Shown here: positions 8,770 to 17,189 of the stretch, in pieces
How the letters are laid out: every line of letters begins with the position of its first letter
Position numbering within the stretch: the first letter of the stretch is position 1
Assembly: GCA_022566355.1 (NCBI GenBank)
Contig: JADFJB010000022.1
Coordinates: 1-42,317 of the forward strand
From: a candidate division KSB1 bacterium
GTDB lineage: Bacteria > Zhuqueibacterota > JdFR-76 > DREG01
Direction: 5' to 3'
Length of the DNA: 42,317 bases
The notes under the pieces: generated by a model
Databases searched by the model: none
What the model was told of the DNA's origin: nothing
The model's input: only the letters and a program-made list of their open reading frames with translations
Program-made: the position numbers and the translations under genes

Positions 8770-8794
8770 AACAAATTTGCCAGCCAAATTTGTT
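8770..8794. repeat. Perfect 10-bp inverted repeat (possible operator)
   Basis: AACAAATTTG at 8770-8779 and CAAATTTGTT at 8785-8794 form a perfect inverted repeat around CCAGC. It lies between two terminator-like hairpins in the phoH upstream region and overlaps a weak promoter-like pair (TTGCCA 8777-8782, 17 bases, TATTAT 8800-8805). The length and spacing suit a dimeric regulator. No T-tract follows, so it is not a terminator on the + strand. Confidence 0.45.
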
Positions 8795-8833
8795 GTGGAT
8801 ATTATCAATCATATTTATTAAAATTAATTGGCG

Positions 8834-8877
8834 GCTCTGTCATTTTGGCCAAAGGCCAGATGAGGGGCTTTTTTTAT
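8834..8877 (+). terminator. Terminator-like hairpin just upstream of phoH
   Basis: A GGCC/GGCC core (8847-8850 with 8854-8857) around an AAA loop extends outward through TTT, CA and GCTCT pairings with two bulged bases. It ends at C8868 and is followed by seven consecutive T. It lies only about 20 bases before the phoH ATG, so it is placed either as a second barrier to read-through or as an attenuator for phoH. The stem contains G-T pairs, so confidence is moderate. Confidence 0.6.
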
Positions 8878-8896
8878 TGGAATACCTATTCATTAA

Positions 8897-9850
8897 ATGC
8901 AAAAGAAGTTTACTTTACGAGACATAGATCATCTATTACTTCTTGGTTCAAGAGATTCCAATTTAAGGTTTATCCAAAAGTATTATCAGGCTAAAATAAT
9001 AGCACGAGGGGACAACCTACTTTTCGATGGTGAAGCTTCAGAAGTTAAACAATTGGAGAAACTATTTTCAGAGCTGGCCGAGTTAATTCATAGAAATGGT
9101 GGATTAACCGAATCAGACATTGATGCAATCATCCAACTAACACGGAAGAAAAAAACGAATTTACACAACTTGCGTAATGATCAAATCGTCATAAATGGGA
9201 AAAAAGATTCAATTCTTACAAAGACAGAAGGACAAAAATCTTATAATAATGCCGTAATTAATAATGATATCGTTTTTGTAATTGGACCAGCTGGAACAGG
9301 TAAAACATATCTTGCAGTTGCTTTTGCTGTCGGATATTTAAACGCGCATGATGTCGATCGAATCGTTTTGACAAGACCAGCCGTAGAAGCAGGAGAGAAA
9401 TTAGGCTATTTGCCAGGAGATTTTAAAGAAAAAGTTGATCCTTACTTACGGCCCCTGTACGATGCTCTTTATGACATGTTACCTGCAGAGAGGTTACGCA
9501 AAATGATAGCACAGGATATCATTGAAATTGTTCCGCTGGCATATATGCGAGGAAGAACTTTAAATAATGCATTCGTAATACTGGATGAAGCGCAAAATAC
9601 GTCCGAAAATCAAATGAAGATGTTTCTTACAAGATTAGGTGTAAAGTCGAAAGCAATAATTACCGGTGATATTACACAGATTGACTTACCGGAGAAAAAT
9701 CGATCTGGATTAACCCAAATTCGGCATGTTCTTAAAGGCGTGAATGGTATTCAATTTGTATATATGGATGAAAGGGATGTTGTTAGACATAGGTTGGTGA
9801 AAGATATCATTGTAGCTTACGATCAATATGATCAATCACAGAAAGACTAA
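8897..9850 (+). CDS. phoH: PhoH-family ATPase (YbeZ/PhoL type)
   Basis: P-loop ATPase of 317 aa, the usual length for the YbeZ/PhoL subgroup, which is linked to RNA metabolism and to the endoribonuclease YbeY. Residues about 10-75 are a KH-like N-terminal part. The ATPase core has Walker A GPAGTGKT near 132-139, the conserved TRPAVEAGEKLGYLPGD segment, Walker B VILDEAQNTS, and the TGDITQIDLP sensor-type motif. It heads the phoH, 7TM-HD phosphodiesterase, ybeY, CorC/HlyC series, a classic conserved bacterial neighbourhood. The Shine-Dalgarno site is weak, and a terminator-like hairpin ends about 20 bases before the start. Confidence 0.95.
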   Translation: MQKKFTLRDIDHLLLLGSRDSNLRFIQKYYQAKIIARGDNLLFDGEASEVKQLEKLFSELAELIHRNGGLTESDIDAIIQLTRKKKTNLHNLRNDQIVINGKKDSILTKTEGQKSYNNAVINNDIVFVIGPAGTGKTYLAVAFAVGYLNAHDVDRIVLTRPAVEAGEKLGYLPGDFKEKVDPYLRPLYDALYDMLPAERLRKMIAQDIIEIVPLAYMRGRTLNNAFVILDEAQNTSENQMKMFLTRLGVKSKAIITGDITQIDLPEKNRSGLTQIRHVLKGVNGIQFVYMDERDVVRHRLVKDIIVAYDQYDQSQKD

Positions 9851-9904
9851 AATCGTCACCAAGTTACGAAACGAAAATTCCAACCATACCCAGGAATAAG
9901 CAGT

Positions 9905-12208
9905 TTGGCCAAACTATTTACATTTAGAAAAAATCAAATCAATGGGAATTCTTCATCCAAGGAACCTGTACATTGGTATAGATCAATCACATTCCTTAGG
10001 TTCTGCCTTGGATTTGTCTTTCTCCTTATAACTTTACTTATATTTCCACATGGAGAATCCTTTAAATTTGCAATTCTCAAGGAAGGAAATATATCCAGCG
10101 AGGAAGTAATTGCCCCATTCACATTCAGGGTTCAGAAAAATCAGCAACAGCTAACCCTTGAAAGAGAAGAAGCGTGGGGAAAGATATTACCGGTATTTCA
10201 CTATTCGGATTCGACCTTATTGAATTCTCAGACAGAACTAAAAATTCTTCAAGATAGTCTTAAAAACATATTAAGCTTAACTCTCAATGATTCTTTAAAA
10301 CAACAAGAAATCGAACGAATCTTAAACGATAATGATATTATTCTTACTAAAGATCTAATTCCATTTTTTATTCATCTAAGTCAAAAAGAAATTGATCAAA
10401 AGCAGTTGGAGCTGGATTTCCAACCTTATGATCGTTATTTCGATCAGCTTGAAAATATCTTAGTAGATATTCTCGTGCTTGGTGTGTGTGATATTAAAAA
10501 GACTGAAATTCCAAATTTTAAAAATAAGATCACGGTATTACGTTCAAATCAGGAATTTGAAAAATCGAGTAATGAGTTTTATGAACTTTCTGAAGCAGAA
10601 GATAGATTATTGGAGAAACTGCAAGGTCAATTTGTCGAAAATAGTGATTCGGTTAAAGTTGGTTATGCATTATTGGAATCTTTGCTCACTACAAATTTAA
10701 TTTTAGATCGTGAATTAACCGAATTCAGAATCGATGAAGCTATTGCACAAATTCCCCTTGTGAAGGGAAGAATATTAAAAAGTGAAAGAATTATTGATAG
10801 CAATGAGCGCGTAACGCTTGAGCACATTGATATATTCCATTCTCTGGGAGAAGAGCTTCGAGCTAGAGAAAAGCAAGCTGGATTCATTTCTCAAGCTCTA
10901 ATCTGGCTCGGTAAAATTTTATTGATTATCAGCACTCAGATTCCTTTGCTTTTGTTCTTATATTTTTATCGACGTAGCATTTGGGATGATCTGCGTATGA
11001 TGTTTATCATAACATCATCAATGTTGTTTGTTGTTGTTGTGGCAGTGATTGTGATGGACTATGATGTGCCTAAATTTTTAATCCCGTTTGCAACAGTACC
11101 CCTTATTGTTACTTCTTACATGGACACGAGGTCAGGATTGTTCGTTGGGCTTAGCTTAAGCTTTTTGATTAGTGCTGAACTCGGGTTGGATTATGAAATT
11201 GCATTAATTGGAATGTTGGTGTCGTCTGCTTCAATAATTTCATTTGGCTTATCAAAATTTCGGAAGCGCCTAACAAACGCAACTTTAGTTTTAGCAATAG
11301 CCTATGTTCTTGGTATTACCGCTGTGGGAATCCTTCGCTTTATTAGTTTGAATGATTTAGGTTTGGCACTTGCCGGTGCCCTCGGAGCCGCTATTTTTTC
11401 GCCAATACTCGCGTATGTATTTATAATGCTTTTTGATTCTGTCTTTGATGTAGCTTCAGAGTTTAAGTTGATTGAATTAAGTGATTTAAATAATCCAATG
11501 CTTAAAATGATGTCATTACGTTCTCCTGGATCTTATCATCACAGTTTACAGGTGAGTAATTTAACCGAATCCGCTGCAGAAGCAATCGGTGCAAATGCCT
11601 TATTGGCTAAAGTAGGCGCTTATTATCATGATTTAGGCAAAATGTTTATGCCGGAATATTTTGTTGAAAACCAATTTAACGGCAAAAATCCACATGACCG
11701 ACTTTCACCTCGGTTGAGTAGTTTAATTTTGATAAACCATGTTCGAAAGGGCTATGAATTTGCCAAACATAATAAATTACCCTCAGTTGTGTCTGATTTT
11801 ATTTTGGAGCATCACGGGCAAAGCTTAATGAAGTTTTTTTATGAAAAAGCAAAAGAAAACACTAAGTCAAAGAATATTGAAATTCTTGAGAGTGATTTTC
11901 GCTATCCGGGCAATCGACCCAAAACCAGGGAGACAGGTATTTTAATGTTGGCTGATTCTGCTGAAGCAATGGTTCGATCCATTAAAGATCCAAACCTTGG
12001 AAAAATTCGTAATGCTGTCAAAAATATTGTTAACGACAGGTTTCATACAGGCGATTTGGATAATTGCCCGCTAACAGTTAAAGAGCTTCGAATAATAATT
12101 GATACGTTTTCAAATATACTTACCGGAATTCATCATGATAGGGTCGAATACCCCGGACAAAAAAAGATGACTTTAGGTACAACATCAAAAAAAGTTTTAG
12201 CGTCTTAA
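9905..12208 (+). CDS. pgpH: 7TM-HD (PgpH/YqfF-type) cyclic-di-AMP phosphodiesterase
   Basis: Membrane phosphodiesterase of 767 aa that hydrolyses c-di-AMP in its characterised relatives (PgpH). One N-terminal membrane helix (about 27-48) is followed by a large extracytoplasmic domain (about 50-330) rich in E/L/I. Seven membrane helices follow (about 335-515), then a cytosolic HD domain. The HD motif is visible as SYHHSLQVSNL near 543-552 and YYHDLGKM near 573-580, with LEHHGQS and LMLADSAEAMVR further on. The start is TTG 9905, with AGGAA about 8 bases upstream; no ATG fits. It lies between phoH and ybeY (11-base gap), as in many phyla. No diadenylate cyclase gene is in this window. Confidence 0.94.
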   Translation: MAKLFTFRKNQINGNSSSKEPVHWYRSITFLRFCLGFVFLLITLLIFPHGESFKFAILKEGNISSEEVIAPFTFRVQKNQQQLTLEREEAWGKILPVFHYSDSTLLNSQTELKILQDSLKNILSLTLNDSLKQQEIERILNDNDIILTKDLIPFFIHLSQKEIDQKQLELDFQPYDRYFDQLENILVDILVLGVCDIKKTEIPNFKNKITVLRSNQEFEKSSNEFYELSEAEDRLLEKLQGQFVENSDSVKVGYALLESLLTTNLILDRELTEFRIDEAIAQIPLVKGRILKSERIIDSNERVTLEHIDIFHSLGEELRAREKQAGFISQALIWLGKILLIISTQIPLLLFLYFYRRSIWDDLRMMFIITSSMLFVVVVAVIVMDYDVPKFLIPFATVPLIVTSYMDTRSGLFVGLSLSFLISAELGLDYEIALIGMLVSSASIISFGLSKFRKRLTNATLVLAIAYVLGITAVGILRFISLNDLGLALAGALGAAIFSPILAYVFIMLFDSVFDVASEFKLIELSDLNNPMLKMMSLRSPGSYHHSLQVSNLTESAAEAIGANALLAKVGAYYHDLGKMFMPEYFVENQFNGKNPHDRLSPRLSSLILINHVRKGYEFAKHNKLPSVVSDFILEHHGQSLMKFFYEKAKENTKSKNIEILESDFRYPGNRPKTRETGILMLADSAEAMVRSIKDPNLGKIRNAVKNIVNDRFHTGDLDNCPLTVKELRIIIDTFSNILTGIHHDRVEYPGQKKMTLGTTSKKVLAS

Positions 12209-12219
12209 GGCAAAAATTC

Positions 12220-12657
12220 TTGAAGATTGAATGTTATGAAACCGGGGAACCTTCTTATGTATCTCATCATCAGATAAAACTTGCTATGGGTGAGCTAATT
12301 GCTATTGAAAAACCCCTTGTCGATGGTGAAATTCGCATAATATTTATTGATGATGAATACTGCAAAAATTTAAATCGAAAATATTTGGAACATGATTATA
12401 CAACAGATGTAATCTCTTTTCATCTAGAATCAAGTGATCATTTATTAGAAGGTGAAGTCTATGTAAATGTAGATCAAGCCCAAAAACAAGCGTCCCATTA
12501 TGATGTTGATGTGGAAGAAGAGTTATGGCGGTTAATTATACACGGTACACTACATCTTCTCGGAGACAACGACAGTACCTCAAGCGAACGAGATAGTATG
12601 CGAAAAAAAGAAAATGAATATTTAAACATGTTTGAAATTAGCAGAAAGGAGCTCTGA
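12220..12657 (+). CDS. ybeY: Endoribonuclease YbeY / rRNA maturation factor
   Basis: Single-strand-specific metallo-endoribonuclease involved in 16S rRNA 3'-end maturation and ribosome quality control. The metal motif is HGTLHLLGDND, with H108 and H112 as ligands. The third position of the canonical HGxLHLxGYDH motif is Asp (D118) rather than His. Bacteroidota YbeY proteins also carry Asp here (GYKD), so this variant supports an FCB-type host rather than loss of function. The start is TTG 12220, 11 bases after the 7TM-HD gene. At 145 aa the length is typical. The gene ends in the Shine-Dalgarno region of the next gene. Confidence 0.95.
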   Translation: MKIECYETGEPSYVSHHQIKLAMGELIAIEKPLVDGEIRIIFIDDEYCKNLNRKYLEHDYTTDVISFHLESSDHLLEGEVYVNVDQAQKQASHYDVDVEEELWRLIIHGTLHLLGDNDSTSSERDSMRKKENEYLNMFEISRKEL

Positions 12658-13977
12658 ATTATCCTGGAACCCAACTTATTTGTTTATTGTTTTCTTTTCT
12701 TGATTTCATCAATTATTTCCGGTCTATTTTCTATTTCCGATTCTGTTTTTTTTTCGATGCCTGAAGTAGATATCGCACACCTCCGCGAAGAAGAGAGCAA
12801 ATCGGCAAGACGAGTTGTTAAACTAATATCTGATTCACAAAGATTTATGCTGTCAATTTATTTGGGTAATTTATTTTCAGTAGCAATAGCTGCAATACTT
12901 GCATCGGTTGTATTTGTTAAGCTTGTCCAAAAGCTGGAATTTACAAATAACTATGTGATTCTTACTTTGGTTTTATTGATTGCGTCTACGGTGCTAGTCC
13001 TTACCAGAATTCCATCTAAAATTTTAACAATTCGCAATTCAAAATCAGTTAGCTTAAAACTTTCAGGTTTTAGTTATTTGGCTTATTTATTCTTTTTCCC
13101 TATATCAACACTGATTCTAAAATTGACTAAATTAATCGGTAAAATTTTTAAGATAGAGGGAGATCCTTTTACGCTTTCTGAGGAGAAGGTGAAATCTATG
13201 ATTGAATTAGGAAAAGAGGAGGGAACAATTCATGTAGAAGAAACGGAAATGATCCATTCGATTTTTGAATTTGGAGAAACAACGGTAAAAGAAATAATGG
13301 TTCCAAGAATCGATATGGTTTGCATCGAAATTAGTTCGTCAGTAGATGATTTAATTAAAGTTACAGGCGAAAAAGGCCATTCTCGAATACCCATTTATGG
13401 GGGGCAAGTTGACAATATTAAGGGGATCATCCATGTTAAAAACCTGATCCCGGAATTATTAGCCGACAAAAAAAATATAAAGCTACAGCGATTATTAAGA
13501 CCCGCTTTTTTTGTGCCGGAAAGCAAAAAGATAGGTGATTTACTGAGTGAACTTAAGCGGGAAAAAATTCATATGGCCATTGTGGTTGATGAATATGGCG
13601 GCACTGCCGGACTCGTTACATTAGAAGATATTATTGAAGAAATAGTTGGAGAAATTCAAGACGAATATGATAAAGAGCAACCGTTATATCGCAAGGTTAC
13701 ACCCGGAACTTTTGTGGTAGATGGCCGAATGTCAATCGATGAATTGAATGAAGTCTTGCCTGAACCTATCCTCCAATCAGAAGAAGAAGATTACGAAACT
13801 CTTGCCGGGCTCATATACCATTTCACAGAAAGTATTCCAAATACAAATGATCTGATTACTTACTTAAACTATGATTTCGTAATTGAAGAAGTTGTTCGAC
13901 AACGGATTAAAAAAGTAAAAGTGATTCATAAAGTAGATTCCCCCCAAAGAGATGATCAATTAAAAGAAGAATCCTGA
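12658..13977 (+). CDS. CorC/HlyC-family membrane protein (DUF21 - CBS pair - CorC_HlyC)
   Basis: About 440 aa. Residues about 1-150 form the DUF21 membrane domain, followed by a linker with the conserved SEEKVKSMIELGKEEGTI and two CBS motifs (EIMVPRIDMV onward, and AIVVDEYGGTAGLVTLEDIIEEIVGEIQDEYD). A C-terminal CorC_HlyC domain follows (about 345-425). Relatives act in Mg2+/Co2+ efflux or resistance. The start is unusual: the first standard start codon is TTG 12700, which lacks a Shine-Dalgarno site and would cut the first helix. The frame is open back to the ybeY stop, and AAAGGAG (12645-12651) sits 6 bases before ATT 12658 and 9 before ATC 12661. I therefore place the start at 12658-12664, a non-canonical codon. 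Confidence 0.88.
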   Translation: MILEPNLFVYCFLFLISSIISGLFSISDSVFFSMPEVDIAHLREEESKSARRVVKLISDSQRFMLSIYLGNLFSVAIAAILASVVFVKLVQKLEFTNNYVILTLVLLIASTVLVLTRIPSKILTIRNSKSVSLKLSGFSYLAYLFFFPISTLILKLTKLIGKIFKIEGDPFTLSEEKVKSMIELGKEEGTIHVEETEMIHSIFEFGETTVKEIMVPRIDMVCIEISSSVDDLIKVTGEKGHSRIPIYGGQVDNIKGIIHVKNLIPELLADKKNIKLQRLLRPAFFVPESKKIGDLLSELKREKIHMAIVVDEYGGTAGLVTLEDIIEEIVGEIQDEYDKEQPLYRKVTPGTFVVDGRMSIDELNEVLPEPILQSEEEDYETLAGLIYHFTESIPNTNDLITYLNYDFVIEEVVRQRIKKVKVIHKVDSPQRDDQLKEES

Positions 13978-14172
13978 ATTAAACCTCATAGCTCGAAAAT
14001 CATTTACCTTATCAAAATACCTGTATCCTTCCCTTCTTTTATTCCACAAAACATAAATTATTATTGCAATTCGGTAATTCTATTATACATATTAAATGAT
14101 ACTGTTTACTATTGTCTTAACTATTAGTTTTATAAGAATTAAGACCTGTTTTTATCGGTATCGGAGACTGAA

Positions 14173-14643
14173 ATGAAGATTGCTGATTTATTAAGCCCAG
14201 AACTAATCAAACTTCCGCTAGAACGGAATGAAAAGCAAGAGGTTATTGCTGAATTAGTGGACCTGTTAGCTGCAAACCAAAAAGTGAAAGATCCGGATAG
14301 CGCCTTTAAAGCAATATTAGAACGAGAAAAAGTGATGAGTACTGGTGTCGGAGATCATGTCGCAATTCCACATGGAAAGTCTGATGGTGTCGATGAGGTG
14401 GTAGGCGCTTTTGGTATATCAGATACGGATATTAATTTTGAGTCAATTGATAATAAACCAGTCCGGTTGGTCTTTTTGTTAATTGCTACTCCGAATGCCA
14501 CCGGTTCCCATCTCAAGGTGCTCAGCCGGGTTTCGCGACTACTGAACAAAAATGAATTTCGTAATAGTCTATTGCAAGCAAAAACTTCGCAACAAGTCTT
14601 AGACCTTATTCGCCGGGAAGAAGAAGCTGTATTCGAAACCTAA
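14173..14643 (+). CDS. PTS EIIA type-2 domain protein (PtsN-like, orphan)
   Basis: Stand-alone PTS EIIA domain of the mannitol/fructose/Ntr class, 156 aa. The phosphorylatable histidine is H67 in GVGDHVAIPHGKS, followed by the conserved DNKPVRLVFLLIATPN and HLKVLSRVSRLL segments. No EIIB/EIIC permease, HPr or EI is nearby, so a regulatory role like EIIA-Ntr is more likely than sugar transport (inference). GGAGA about 6 bases before ATG 14173 gives a good ribosome-binding site. The 195-bp upstream spacer contains a 7-bp inverted repeat (GTCTTAA 14114-14120 / TTAAGAC 14139-14145). It is followed by a DUF2007-like gene, hisS and a methyltransferase gene at short spacing. Confidence 0.92.
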   Translation: MKIADLLSPELIKLPLERNEKQEVIAELVDLLAANQKVKDPDSAFKAILEREKVMSTGVGDHVAIPHGKSDGVDEVVGAFGISDTDINFESIDNKPVRLVFLLIATPNATGSHLKVLSRVSRLLNKNEFRNSLLQAKTSQQVLDLIRREEEAVFET

Positions 14644-14679
14644 ACTCTATACAATTTAAACCAAGATTATTAGATTAAA

Positions 14680-14931
14680 ATGCCGGACAAAAATGAACAT
14701 CCAATTCATTTAATAAAATGGAGAACATTTCCTGGCAGATTATATGCTGAGATGGTCGCAGAAGCTCTTAAGAGAAATGAGATTAATTGTATCATCAAAG
14801 GTGAAGATAGAGGAATTCTTGGGGCTGGTAGTATTTCTGTTTATTCTCCGGGTAAAATAACGATTTGGATTTCGGAAAAAGATCTCGAAGAAGCGGAGGG
14901 AATCGCACAATTGATGATGAATAATATTTAA
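14680..14931 (+). CDS. DUF2007-like small protein
   Basis: The product is 83 aa with no signal peptide. The pattern matches the putative signal-transducing DUF2007 fold: a strand (IKWRTF), a helix (LYAEMVAEALKRNEI), a strand and loop (NCIIKGED), a strand (KITIWI), then EKDLEEAEGIAQLM. It resembles a ferredoxin-like ACT-type unit. Proteins of this kind may bind peptides or act as small regulatory modules, but no member has a firm role. It lies 36 bases after the EIIA gene and 27 before hisS. Translation signals are weak. Confidence 0.8.
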   Translation: MPDKNEHPIHLIKWRTFPGRLYAEMVAEALKRNEINCIIKGEDRGILGAGSISVYSPGKITIWISEKDLEEAEGIAQLMMNNI

Positions 14932-14958
14932 GTCTTATTACCTGGTAAATAAAAAATT

Positions 14959-16296
14959 ATGGCCAACCGATTTAAAACTCCAAGAGGTACAAAGGATATT
15001 TTACCAGCCGAAATGTCTAAGTGGCATTTTTTGGAATCGCATTTACGCAAGGTTTTTTCGAAATATAATTTTTCTGAGATCAGAACCCCAGCTTTTGAAG
15101 ATACTGAGCTGTTTGCACGGGGAATTGGGCAAACAACGGATATTGTCCAGAAAGAAATGTATACCTTAACAGATAAAGGCGGTAGAAGCTATACATTAAA
15201 ACCTGAAATGACTGCTTCGGTTATGCGATCTTATCTTGAGCACCACCTTGGCGATTACCGTAGAATTCAAAAATTATATTATATTTCACCCATGTTTCGT
15301 CAAGAGAAACCACAAGCAGGACGGTTTCGCGAATTCTATCAATATGGAATCGAAATAATAGGTACAGATAATTATCTCGCGGATGTGGAAACAATTACTC
15401 TTTCCGTTGAAGTTTTACACCTATTAGGGATCAAGGAAATAAAAGTAAAACTGAATAGTGTCGGGTGTAACTCTTGCAGGCCAAAATACAAAGAAGTACT
15501 AAAATCTAATTTAAAAAATATCTTAAGTGAATTATGCGGTGATTGTCAAAATCGCTATCATACGAATCCATTACGAATCCTTGATTGCAAAAAGGAAAAT
15601 TGTAATCGGCTTACGAAGGATATACCTGCCATCTTTGAGTACCTTTGTCATGAGTGTAAAGACCATTTCGATAATGTCCGCAAGTACCTTGATTACAACA
15701 ATTTACAATATATGATCGATAAGAAACTTGTCCGGGGACTAGATTATTACACAAAGACTGCTTTTGAAATTCAATCGAATCAATTGGGTTCGCAAGATTC
15801 GATCGTTGGAGGGGGGCGCTACGATTATCTTGCTGAAGAAATAGGCGGTCAAAGTGTACCTGCAGTTGGATTCGCAGCAGGGATGGATAGATTGTTAACG
15901 GTTTTGCAAAAGTTGCAGCTATTTCCAGAATTTGATAATCGGGTTGATCTTTATTTTATTGGCTTGGGTGAAGACGCCTTGAAGTGGGTGTTTAAGAAAG
16001 CAAACGAGTTAAGGAGGAATGGCTTAGTTTGTGAATATGATTATCTGAATCGCAGCTTAAAAGCTCAAATGCGCGAAGCCAATAAATTTAACTCTCAATT
16101 TGTTTTAATAGTAGGCGACAATGAAATTGCTTCGAAAACAGTAATTCTAAAAGAAATGAATACGGGTGACCAGGAAACAGTTCCCTTTAATTCTTTGGAC
16201 CAGGTGATTCTGGGGAAGAAAACGATAAAATCCCATCCTTGTCTCCATCAAGATGATTCTTCGAATGATTTCCAAAGCTCAGTTAAAAATATATAA
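14959..16296 (+). CDS. hisS: Histidyl-tRNA synthetase
   Basis: Class II aminoacyl-tRNA synthetase that charges tRNA-His. Motif 1 region EIRTPAFEDTELFARGIG, motif 2 YYISPMFRQEKPQAGRFREFYQYG, the histidine-binding LVRGLDYYTKTAFEI and motif 3 GGGRYDYLAEEIGG are all intact. A Cys-rich stretch (C-N-S-C, C-G-D-C, C-K-K-E-N-C, C-H-E-C at about 172-235) sits in the insertion domain; many bacterial HisRS have part of this pattern. The C-terminal anticodon-binding domain begins near 330. At 445 aa it is about 20 residues longer than average, because the tail runs into and overlaps the next gene by 32 bases or more. Confidence 0.97.
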   Translation: MANRFKTPRGTKDILPAEMSKWHFLESHLRKVFSKYNFSEIRTPAFEDTELFARGIGQTTDIVQKEMYTLTDKGGRSYTLKPEMTASVMRSYLEHHLGDYRRIQKLYYISPMFRQEKPQAGRFREFYQYGIEIIGTDNYLADVETITLSVEVLHLLGIKEIKVKLNSVGCNSCRPKYKEVLKSNLKNILSELCGDCQNRYHTNPLRILDCKKENCNRLTKDIPAIFEYLCHECKDHFDNVRKYLDYNNLQYMIDKKLVRGLDYYTKTAFEIQSNQLGSQDSIVGGGRYDYLAEEIGGQSVPAVGFAAGMDRLLTVLQKLQLFPEFDNRVDLYFIGLGEDALKWVFKKANELRRNGLVCEYDYLNRSLKAQMREANKFNSQFVLIVGDNEIASKTVILKEMNTGDQETVPFNSLDQVILGKKTIKSHPCLHQDDSSNDFQSSVKNI

Positions 16297-17047
16297 ATCC
16301 TTAAAGTTAAAAAAATTCCGCTATTCACATAGAAAATTCATAATTGAAGGCATAAATCTTTGTGAAGCTGCACTGAAAAATAATGCGGAAATAGAAATAA
16401 TATTAATATCAGATAAACATAGATCGAATTCTTCATTTCAATCGATTCAAAAATTAGCCGTTAACAATGCCATTCCCTTTGAGTTTATACCTGATAAAAA
16501 CGTAGTAGCTTTAAGTGATTCTGTAACGCCACAAGGTATCATTGCAGTTGTCTTAATGAAAACCCATAATTTTGATGAATTGTGGCAGTTGGAAAATCCT
16601 GTAATCCTAATGCTGGATGAAATTCAGGACCCGGGTAATTTAGGAGCAATATTGCGAACAGCTTCTTGGTTTGGAGTTCAGGCAATTATTCTAAGTAATA
16701 ATTGTGTCGAGGTTTACAATAGTAAAGTTTTAAGATCAACAGCTGGTGCATTTTTTCAATTGAGATTTATTTTTAACCAGGTTAGTGTTCAGGAAATTCT
16801 CACACAATTGCTGCAAAAGAAATTCAAGATATTAGTTACATCTCCTGGTTTTTCGATGAACTATACCCAGGTTGAATATCACACTCCGTTGGTTCTGGCC
16901 ATTGGAAATGAACGGCATGGTGTGGATGAACAAATCATAAATATTGCTACTTATAAAGTAAGTATCCCTAAGAAAGGACAAGGAGAGTCTCTAAATGCAG
17001 CTGTTACTGCAGGCATAATGTTAAGTGAGATTTTTAGAAATGGATAA
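16265..17047 (+). CDS. TrmH/SpoU-family RNA methyltransferase
   Basis: SPOUT-class 2'-O-methyltransferase acting on rRNA or tRNA with S-adenosylmethionine. An N-terminal substrate-binding domain (about 1-100, beginning MISKAQLKIYKSLKLKKFR) precedes the trefoil-knot domain. Motif 1 is DPGNLGAILRTASWFG, including the conserved Asn and Arg, motif 2 is LVLAIGNERHGVDE, and motif 3 is VSIPKKGQGESLNAAVTAGIML. ATG 16265 gives the standard N-terminus; the earlier in-frame ATG 16253 adds four residues and is the alternative. It overlaps the 3' end of hisS, so coupled translation is likely. The modified nucleotide cannot be named; RlmB-like 23S modification is one possibility. Confidence 0.92.
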   Translation: MISKAQLKIYKSLKLKKFRYSHRKFIIEGINLCEAALKNNAEIEIILISDKHRSNSSFQSIQKLAVNNAIPFEFIPDKNVVALSDSVTPQGIIAVVLMKTHNFDELWQLENPVILMLDEIQDPGNLGAILRTASWFGVQAIILSNNCVEVYNSKVLRSTAGAFFQLRFIFNQVSVQEILTQLLQKKFKILVTSPGFSMNYTQVEYHTPLVLAIGNERHGVDEQIINIATYKVSIPKKGQGESLNAAVTAGIMLSEIFRNG

Positions 17048-17086
17048 ACGATTGTTTGAGATGGAACACCTGGACAAATGTGAGTC

Positions 17087-17105
17087 AATAATTTTTAAAA
17101 TTATT
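17087..17105. repeat. AT-only palindrome downstream of the methyltransferase gene
   Basis: AATAATTTT and AAAATTATT flank a single T, a perfect 19-base palindrome made only of A and T. It may be a weak terminator or an AT-rich element of the promoter region of the next gene. I cannot choose between these. Confidence 0.35.
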
Positions 17106-17189
17106 ATTAAATTTTAGCTGAATTCATTCGAATAAACCCTGGCATTAAATTTGTATTAGTCCTTCGAATTCATTAACCAGGAGTTTTTA

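Noticed and set aside
15430-15670. Cys clusters in HisRS as a sign of gene fusion
   Set aside because: The cysteines lie in the normal HisRS insertion region and partial Cys patterns occur in ordinary bacterial HisRS, so no fusion is needed.
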